Assembly (NCBI GenBank): GCA_030490835.1
Contig: CM059971.1
Coordinates: 55,104,012-55,168,011 of the forward strand
Reading direction: 5' to 3'
Origin: Annona cherimola
Lineage: Eukaryota > Streptophyta > Magnoliopsida > Magnoliales > Annonaceae
DNA: 64,000 nucleotides
The notes under the pieces were generated by a model. The model was not told where the DNA came from. It saw only the letters and a program-made list of their open reading frames with translations, and ran no database searches. Both the position numbers and the translations under genes were made by a program. Below are positions 57,221 through 64,000 of the stretch, piece by piece; the stretch's first letter is position 1, and each line of letters begins with the position of its first letter.

Positions 57221-58690
57221 TCAAAATGATATTTTATTTTCAAATGCTAAAATATTTTCAAGTGATTTTACTTGAATATTTCTAAAGTTATTTAAAGGTA
57301 GTCATCCCTTCATCTTTTTATTACGAATTGATTATTGCTTTTAATGAAATGATTGGATAAATTCCTCCTATTTGACAATGGCATGCCAGCATGGATTTAA
57401 ATGATGTTTCAATGAAACGACGTTTAAAAAGGATGGTGTAAATAATTCTCTACATGAGAATAACAAGTTACCATGCGTAAGAGGTATATAATGCCGGGGT
57501 GACTAAAAGTCATACATTGAATGGAAATCGGGTAGGATAATCAAGGCAAAAAACAGGACAAGGAGTCTGCCCTTGACGTTGTCAAGTCGGAAGGTCCGGC
57601 GTTATGGATGGAAAGGATCACGTTATGAAACGATGTTCCTCGAGCTAACGTACCCTCACATGAAGAATTATGTCATGAATGGAAATGATGCATTTGCACA
57701 TTCAATGTTTATTCAATACCCCAAAATTGAGATTTACGAATGGTTTACATGAATGATTTTTGTGAATGATTTATGAATGGTTTCCATAGATGGTTTATGA
57801 AAAGGTTTCTGTTCCATTGGTAGTTGATAACTTGCTAAGTGTCTCCTCCCGAATGAAGAGAAATGCATTTAAATGAGAATGAAAGATGCTTGCTTATTGA
57901 GTTTCGACTCATATTTTGTAATCCCACCCTTAGATAGGTGCAGAGAAAATCAAGTGACGGAAAGCATGTTCATACTAAGGAAAGGAAAAAAAAAATTTCA
58001 AAGATTTGTAATCCTTTGTATGTGAAATATGAGTAAATGCCCTATTGTGATCTAGGGTTTATGATTATGATAAAATGACAGATTGCGCACATATAATCTG
58101 AATGTGTAAGGAAAAGCAACCTTACACCATGAAAGGCGAATATGATACCATAGAGCTGGGTGTCCTTTATGATTGAGAAAGAAAAAAATTAGATTTTAAA
58201 TGCCTTGTATAGATATGACATGACTGAGACCAAAAATGCCTTCAATGATAAGTGCCTGTATGCTAAGAGTTGATGAATACTTGGTATTGACATGGAATGA
58301 AAAGGTTTGATATCACAGAGCTTGATATCCAAGAAAAAATTGATAGTATATTACTGACATGGAATGCTTGGATTAGGTATGCATGGAATGCAAATGACAT
58401 GATTCGGTCAAGAGGACCTTTAATGTAGAAAAGCAAGTTGAGATGTTATGAATGAAATGCGCACTTGATATGTGCAATTGATTACAAATGTATTGTGGCT
58501 AGTATAATGAATGAAGTGAAATGTAAAGAAATGAAATGATGAAGGAAAATGAATGAAACAAAAAAAATTTGGACGAGATCTAATTAAGAACCCGCCGCGT
58601 GATCAGGGCAACAATCCTGATTCATATTTACCAATCGATAAGATCTTGGAGTAAGGCTTAGGATGTGACGCTTGGTTTGGGGGCGCCACA

Positions 58691-59993
58691 TATGCTCTAG
58701 ATGTGTTTGATCGTCCTTTGGGTTATAGGGATTTTTGAAAATTTTCAAAAAAATCTCTCTCAATAAGATTTATAAATAAATATATTTAGGGTTTTCGCAA
58801 ATAATTATATATTAGATTATGATTCAAAAGAATAGACCTTTTTTATTAGATCTTAAACAACAAAATGTTAATATGATAACTGTGTTCGAGCATTTTATTC
58901 ATTCAAATCAATCAGAAATAAGCATAAGCAACATAATAAGAAGGCATTAAGAACTCTAGTTGAACTTGGACTAGATAAGAAAATGTCACAATAAGCATGA
59001 ATTAGATTTTCCATCATAATTTCTAATTTGGAGATGTCGTTTATTGTAGCATCCACTTGAGCTAACAATCAAATCTCATATATAAAATTAACATATTCAC
59101 CAAAGGAGCATGAACAATAATGCAATTCCATTACATAATGCTGATTTTGTGAGCTTTGTAGTTCCGAGAAAAATTAATTCCTATAAATATTCAAACTACG
59201 ACCAACACATAATAGAAGAAAGAACTATGTTCAGACACCCTATTTTGGGTTTTCTAGTGCATGATAGTATCCTAGTCACAGCACCTTGACTAGCTTGCTC
59301 TCCAAGGCTTTCTAATTAAGGATTTGCAAAAACTATGTAGCTGAACAAAGAACCCAAAGATAAATATTTTGATTATTTCAAAAGATATCAATTTTATTTC
59401 TGTGAAACAAAAATTTAATCAGTAAAATAGTACACATTCGGTTAATAAGTAAACTAATCGAGACAAAAATTCTCAAAAAAATCCCAATGAATTCCCTTTA
59501 TAGAAACCATATGTTTAGGCTTCACTAGCGATGAGATGGTAGGGGAAGAGAAGCAAGAAAATATTTCACATCAGTAGATAACATGAAAAATCCAACATAT
59601 CAATGCATAACCAAAAATTCACCCCACAAAAATCAATCCTTTTTAGCCATGCACCAACATATTAGAAAATATTTCATGCAGAAACAACAAGGGAATGCAT
59701 ACTCAGTGTGCAAGATGGTGAGATGTGTAATCCTATTTTAAATGGCATCCATACAAGCTTCTTTTTTCCATGATTTTTGATAATGCAAAACTTCAACTTT
59801 TGCTAGAGTGTTAGGGTTTTTCACTTATAGCTTGCCATGAGTCCCAAAATAGAGAGATGTAGAAAGCTTTTACTAGGATTTTTGCTCATTTTGCAAATCC
59901 AAATTCTATATATGTCAAGTCGAAATACTCGGTTACTAAGCATCTCATGGACGAATGCCCCAGATTTGCATTGTCTGATGAATGCTAGATCAT
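58691..59993. other. AT-rich region, nothing recognised
   Basis: The first part may continue the gypsy-type LTR cut at 52047. No long frame, repeat boundary or RNA gene is seen. Confidence 0.4.
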
Positions 59994-60294
59994 GAGGTTT
60001 CTATGAAGCAGAGCCATACTAAATTTTACTATTTTTGAGATGAGTATATATTTTTTTGAATTTCAAATACAAGAGTATTTTAATCATTTTTAACCCTTTA
60101 AAATGATTGAAATTACCCCTACATTTAAAACTTAAGATGTATATATACATTTCCAAAAATTATAAAACTTAGTATATAGATTAAATACATAAAGTGCATT
60201 TAGAATAACAATATTATAAAAAAAATTCTAAAAAACTTTAAAAATAAGTAAATAGGGCGGCTAACATACAATCGGCCTCACAGAATCATGCCTC
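59994..60294. mobile_element. Degenerate relative of the MULE-type MITEs
   Basis: The right half contains CAAAAATTATAAAACTTAG and AGATTAAATACATAAAGTGC, matching the right arms of the elements at 13078 and 13694. In reverse complement the right end starts GAGGCATGATTCTGTGAG, close to the GAGGAGTGATTCTATTAG tip of MITE 1. The left end GAGGTTTCTATGAAGC is a poorer match and the left arm is partly lost. Flanking 9-mers differ. Confidence 0.5.
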
Positions 60295-61549
60295 ATATTG
60301 AAATAGAATGGAATTATAAGAGAATATTGGAATAGTCCCACTCCATTAATTACCCAACTATATTATTTTTTCCAAATTTTTCTATATTTCAATCATTTTC
60401 ATATAACTATCCTATCAATTCTTACTTTATTCTCATTTTACCTCTATCTTATCCATTCTATTCACACTATTCTCCAAATGTCCAAGGCTTCCGTTTGGTT
60501 CATAGAAACGAAAAAAAAATAAGCTAATGTCTTTCTACCATACATGGTAACAGTTTTGTGTTTGATGGTATAAGACAATAGAAAAAAAATTATATTTGAC
60601 TAAATTATTCTTCAATCGGATTATGCTTTCGACTATTTTTCTCCGATTAATTTAATTGATTATTTTCTTCATTCTGAACAAATATAAGCAAATCTAAATT
60701 TAGTTTATGATCATCTAAACTAAGCCCATGACTTAGGTCGTTATAATCAAAACTCACACTGCATGCACATGACATCTACGAAACAGCACGTTCAATCATG
60801 CTCAGAAGATAAAATATATAAAGAAATATCCAAATCCGGCAATAGGATAACCCATAGCACATAGTATCTAAAAAAAACCCATAGCATCAGACAAATACCA
60901 AGTAAACCATAGCTTTGGACCAAGTTTGATATTGTAACGTATCAAAAAACAAAAATATTAGTTATCACTTTTCAACCACTAAATGTATATATGCATGGAG
61001 CATGACAGTGGGCCATTATTCGGCACGTGTGGCCCTAACGTCTGTTATCCAAGACCACATCCAGATTCTGTTATGAGCAGCAAAACATGGATGTAAGGCC
61101 CCACTGACAGAATAATGCAATTATCCACCAGTCAAATACATTCTCATACATTCAAAAGTGAAAAACGTATCATGGTTTTCCATGGGCAAGACCAACGAAG
61201 GATAGGATTGAATTTCTGTCTCTCTCAAAAGCATTTTGCAAAGAACGTATTATATAAATTTTAGTTTTAATATCTTAACCACTCATATTATTCTATTTAA
61301 AATTTAATATCATAACGTAAACGATGCTTGGACCTAAGAGTACCTGCGCTCAGATGACTGCCATTGTGTCACAACGCCGGTGTCAAATGAAATTGTTATT
61401 TATTGAGAAAAAAGGATTAAAATTACTAACATATTATTTAGTCCTACGAATATTATATTATGTTTTATATAGAGCATAATTTATGGATTCGATTTCAAAT
61501 CTAAGTAACTATCATTATAGTTGTTAATTAAAATGGCTTTCGCATAAGA
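60295..61549. other. Intergenic, nothing recognised
   Basis: No known domain or element end. A short GC-richer stretch at 61000-61130 has no open frame of note. Confidence 0.45.
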
Positions 61550-62315
61550 TAATTTATGCGTACCTTATTGGAAGTGAGAATTATGTAATCTGTGAAAATC
61601 TTTACACCGATCGAGAATGAAATCACAAAGGTATCCAAACACTTCTCATAACCTAAATGCTTTATGATGTAAAAAGGGAATTATTTTCAGACAAAGCTCT
61701 CATCAACTTCTTAACACGATTTCGTATTTATATAAGATAACATGGTTGTTTATAAAACCGCCACTACGTCAGTTTTCATAACCGCATTTGTACATTAATC
61801 AACTCACTTTTTTTATAGGTTACGAAGCACATTCGGTATGAAACACATGTTATGATAGAATATCTCCTAACACATTGGGAGTATATGTCATTTAACTTTT
61901 CAACACCATACAGACCTTGGTATAGCCACTTCCAAGCATCTAATTTGAGTTCTCAAAGTGCTTTCTCTATATAAATGTCAATTTGAGATCTCATGTCTGG
62001 CTTTAACAAAGTCTAATGGGATATGGGGCTCCTATTGTGGTCATTATATAATTTAACAAGACCTCATCTTGATCCTCTTATCAAGGCGACATAAACTTTT
62101 AAGTTACATTTCATATAGAACATATATAAATTCACACAGAACGTCTACTACACTTAAGTTGTCTCATCTTTGCATATTCCTAGAACATCAGAGGCGATTG
62201 CCCATGAGAGAGGGCCAATCTTTGACTTTGCTAACATATTTTCATTCATTCATTCATACTAGTATTTCATGAACAATAAAATATTCATTATATTTTAAAA
62301 AATATTCCAATAACA
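61550..62315 (-). mobile_element. Probable copia 3' LTR, minus strand
   Basis: Directly after the RNase H remnant (minus strand) the sequence TGTTATTGGAATATTTT at 62315 looks like an LTR start. A TATA box TATATAAATA lies at 61734-61725 on the same strand. The 3' limit is not visible, so the left coordinate is approximate. Confidence 0.4.
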
Positions 62316-62566
62316 TCATAATCTACGTAAACCTAGAGATTTAACGTGTGACACAAAAATATCTTTAGATATTGGTTTCATGAATGGATTAGCAATCATC
62401 TAATGTGTAGATATGTATTTTGGAATTACTTCTTTCCAAGCCATGATATCTCTGACATAATTATGCTTGATGTCAATGTGCTTAGTTCTGCAATGATATT
62501 TGGGATCTTTAGTATATGCGATAGCTGCCTAACTATCACAATTTATCGATACTGTTTCAGATGTAT
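62316..62566 (-). pseudogene. Copia RNase H C-terminal end, minus strand
   Basis: The minus strand reads CDS, stop, AAIAYTKDPKYHCRTKHIDI, KHNYVRDIMAWKEVIPKYIS, NPFMKPISKDIF and VKSLGLRR. The KDPKYH.RTKHID motif identifies Ty1/copia RNase H; the wording differs from the SIRE and Tork copies, so this is a third copia lineage (Ivana-like is my guess). At 62566 it is cut by a family-B LTR. Confidence 0.75.
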
Positions 62567-64000
62567 TGTGGCACCTTGAACCAAGCATCACATCATGAGC
62601 CTTACTTCGGGACCGTTATTGATTGGTAAACGTAATCAGGATTGTTTCTCAGTCACACGACGAGATTTATTGGACCTTTATCCATTTATATACCACTCCA
62701 TAGGAGTTAATATCATCATAATTATTCAATTTTCATCATTTTGTTTATCTAGGCTATTATTAAGTCTTGATATATTCGTTCACATATCATGAATTTTATA
62801 TCATTCATAGCATGACAAAACATACAATCATCATTTGTCCTTAATTTTTTTTCATCAATTCATCATTCAGTGTAGTGTAAATCACATAAACTTATCAATA
62901 ATAGTCATATAAATCATCATACATTCTTTCAAACATGATATCATACAAAGGCAATCATAGAATTATCATCCTTTGTCGATTAACCCGTGCTCCTTTCCAT
63001 GTCCATCCTTTCACCTGTCTTAGGGTTTGGAAAACAAAATGTAAATCGAAACTCAATAAGCAAGCTGCATAGTTTTCAGGCAATTCATCTTGTAGGCAAA
63101 TTTTTTTCATTCAAATATCATCTTGGAAAGCACATTATACCCACTCGTGGGTATATCATGAGAAAACATGAACATTATACCCATAATGGGTATATCATGA
63201 ATAATGCACTGCATTATTATAAAACATGAACATCATAGGATGGGCATTATCTAGACGACCACCCGTCTCCGTCTTCTCCCATCTTAGAGAGGGCTCTGCC
63301 GGCCTTTGGCCTATCTTACTGACTTAGTCACATCAAAGGGGGACAATCGGTTCGCTTACACCTTTGGAATGGACCTAAAACCTTGTGCACATGAGCTTGT
63401 CATAAACATGAACTTGGGCATGCTAGCATGATTTTCATATATATATGCTTGAATCATAATTTCTCATCAGCATTTGATAAAACATTGTGCAAATCATTTA
63501 TCACAATTAAAATAACATTTCAATACATGTTGAGATAAAAGAATGGTCATCCTTAAACATTCTTAGAAACAACTTAAACATTCATTTGTTAAATCAACAA
63601 AGCATTTAAATAGAATTTGAAATCATTTTACCGTAGTTAGAGGAAGCAAATCTTTTAGAAAATTGCTTGCTTACCTGATTCACATCAACTTTCCGTATCG
63701 AATTTCTCTTTGTCTTTGCCTATACACATGAGAATGACATTGCATTCATATAATCCTCATATACTTGCATACAACTTAGTTTTCTAACCCACATATCATT
63801 CATTAACATACATAACCCACTTGAATTCCAAGTCAGGTATTCCTACATATGGCAACGTATTTGTGCATCATACCATCCATTCATTTCATTCCATTTTTAA
63901 TACCCTTATGTAGGGTAAACATTCAAATACATCATAACCCTTCGTTAATTCATCATATGGAAGTTCATTACTCTCATTCATTATTTATCATATATTTTTC
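62567..64000 (-). mobile_element. Family-B LTR, minus strand, leaving the window
   Basis: It begins (as 3' end) with TGTGGCACCTTGAACC, followed by GATTGGTAAACGTAATCAGG, as in the other minus copies, then the CGAAACTCAATAAGCAAGC block (63047-63065), two dyads (63137-63193), the GC-rich island and the TTGCTTGCTTACC word (63661-63675). The LTR start lies beyond 64000. Confidence 0.85.
63137..63193 (-). repeat. Two ATACCCA-TGGGTAT dyads
   Basis: ATACCCACTCGTGGGTAT (63137-63154) and ATACCCATAATGGGTAT (63177-63193) are dyads with 7-bp arms and 4- or 3-bp spacers, 40 bp apart, each followed by ATCATGA. They lie in the part of the LTR where the copy at 36440 carries its GGACAT-type dyads. Confidence 0.9.

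Larger units (their letters stand above)
52048..58690 (+). mobile_element. Family-B solo LTR, plus strand, with a nested insertion
   Basis: It runs from TGTGATACCC to TTGGGGGCGCCACA. Flanks TATGT (52043-52047) and TATGC (58691-58695) agree in four of five bases. It contains the family words GCAAGTAAGCAAGCAAAACT (54881-54900), the CGAAACTCAATAAGCAAGC block in reverse (near 57880) and the terminal GATCAGGGCAACAATCCTG (58600-58618). About 1.9 kb (55304-57220) is foreign, leaving about 4.7 kb. No primer site follows the 3' end, so it is solo. Confidence 0.85.

Noticed and set aside
61480..61640. Another SINE (B-box-like GGATTCGATTTCA)
   Set aside because: No A box, no direct repeat, and the segment lies within the probable copia LTR.

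Overview
The window is a gene-poor, AT-rich piece of a flowering-plant nuclear genome, probably a eudicot, built almost wholly of nested and decayed transposable elements. I found no intact host gene, tRNA, rRNA or CRISPR. The plant origin follows from the families present: Ty1/copia SIRE/Maximus-type elements with an env-like third ORF, Ty3/gypsy Athila/Tat-type elements primed by tRNA-Asp, a giant-LTR gypsy-like family ('family B') with an initiator-tRNA-Met primer site, tRNA-type SINEs with target duplications, and MULE- and CACTA-type miniature elements. The species cannot be told from the sequence alone.

Layout. 1-1260: end of a family-B LTR, its primer site and a leader. 1261-5735: a SIRE-type pol on + and an env-like start, split by a solo LTR (1840-3444, TSD ttgat). 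5736-6130: 3' end of a Tat-like gypsy. 6131-9000: no gene. 9001-12589: decayed Tork-type copia, whose RT is split by a SINE at the YMDD motif. 12.6-19.1 kb: short non-autonomous elements (two related MULE-type MITEs with 9-bp TSDs, a second SINE with a 13-bp TSD, two long inverted repeats, two CACTA-like elements). 19.1-21.7 kb: nothing clear. 21682-24376: minus-strand SIRE-type LTR with a second LTR inserted in it.

24698-34450: an Athila/Tat-type composite. The + copy runs LTR, tRNA-Asp site, gag, protease, RT, RNase H, integrase and stops inside integrase at 30970, where it abuts a minus-strand LTR whose own upstream integrase end and polypurine tract lie at 34450-32353. 34451-49090: a minus-strand SIRE-type element (RT, RNase H, env-like) broken by two solo LTRs of family B (45868-48960 in RT; 36440-44252 in the env leader, perfect TSD agttt); the latter contains a SIRE solo LTR (37495-39460, perfect TSD ttaac), a three-level nest. 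49.1-52.0 kb: unrecognised sequence and part of another gypsy LTR, itself split by a 6.6-kb family-B solo LTR (52048-58690) that holds a further LTR-like insertion. 58.7-62.0 kb: mostly nothing recognisable. 62.0-64.0 kb: a minus-strand copia end cut by another family-B LTR that runs off the window.

Every coding remnant carries stops or frameshifts, so nothing here looks autonomous. The most notable pattern is that three unrelated LTR families each hold arrays of short GC-rich dyads: a 34-bp three-part dyad centred on GTCGAC in SIRE LTRs, GGCGCC-N2-GGCGCC in the Athila-type LTRs, and several 6-bp-arm dyads with 3-5 bp spacers in family B. All alignments and ages are by eye; no search or computation was run.
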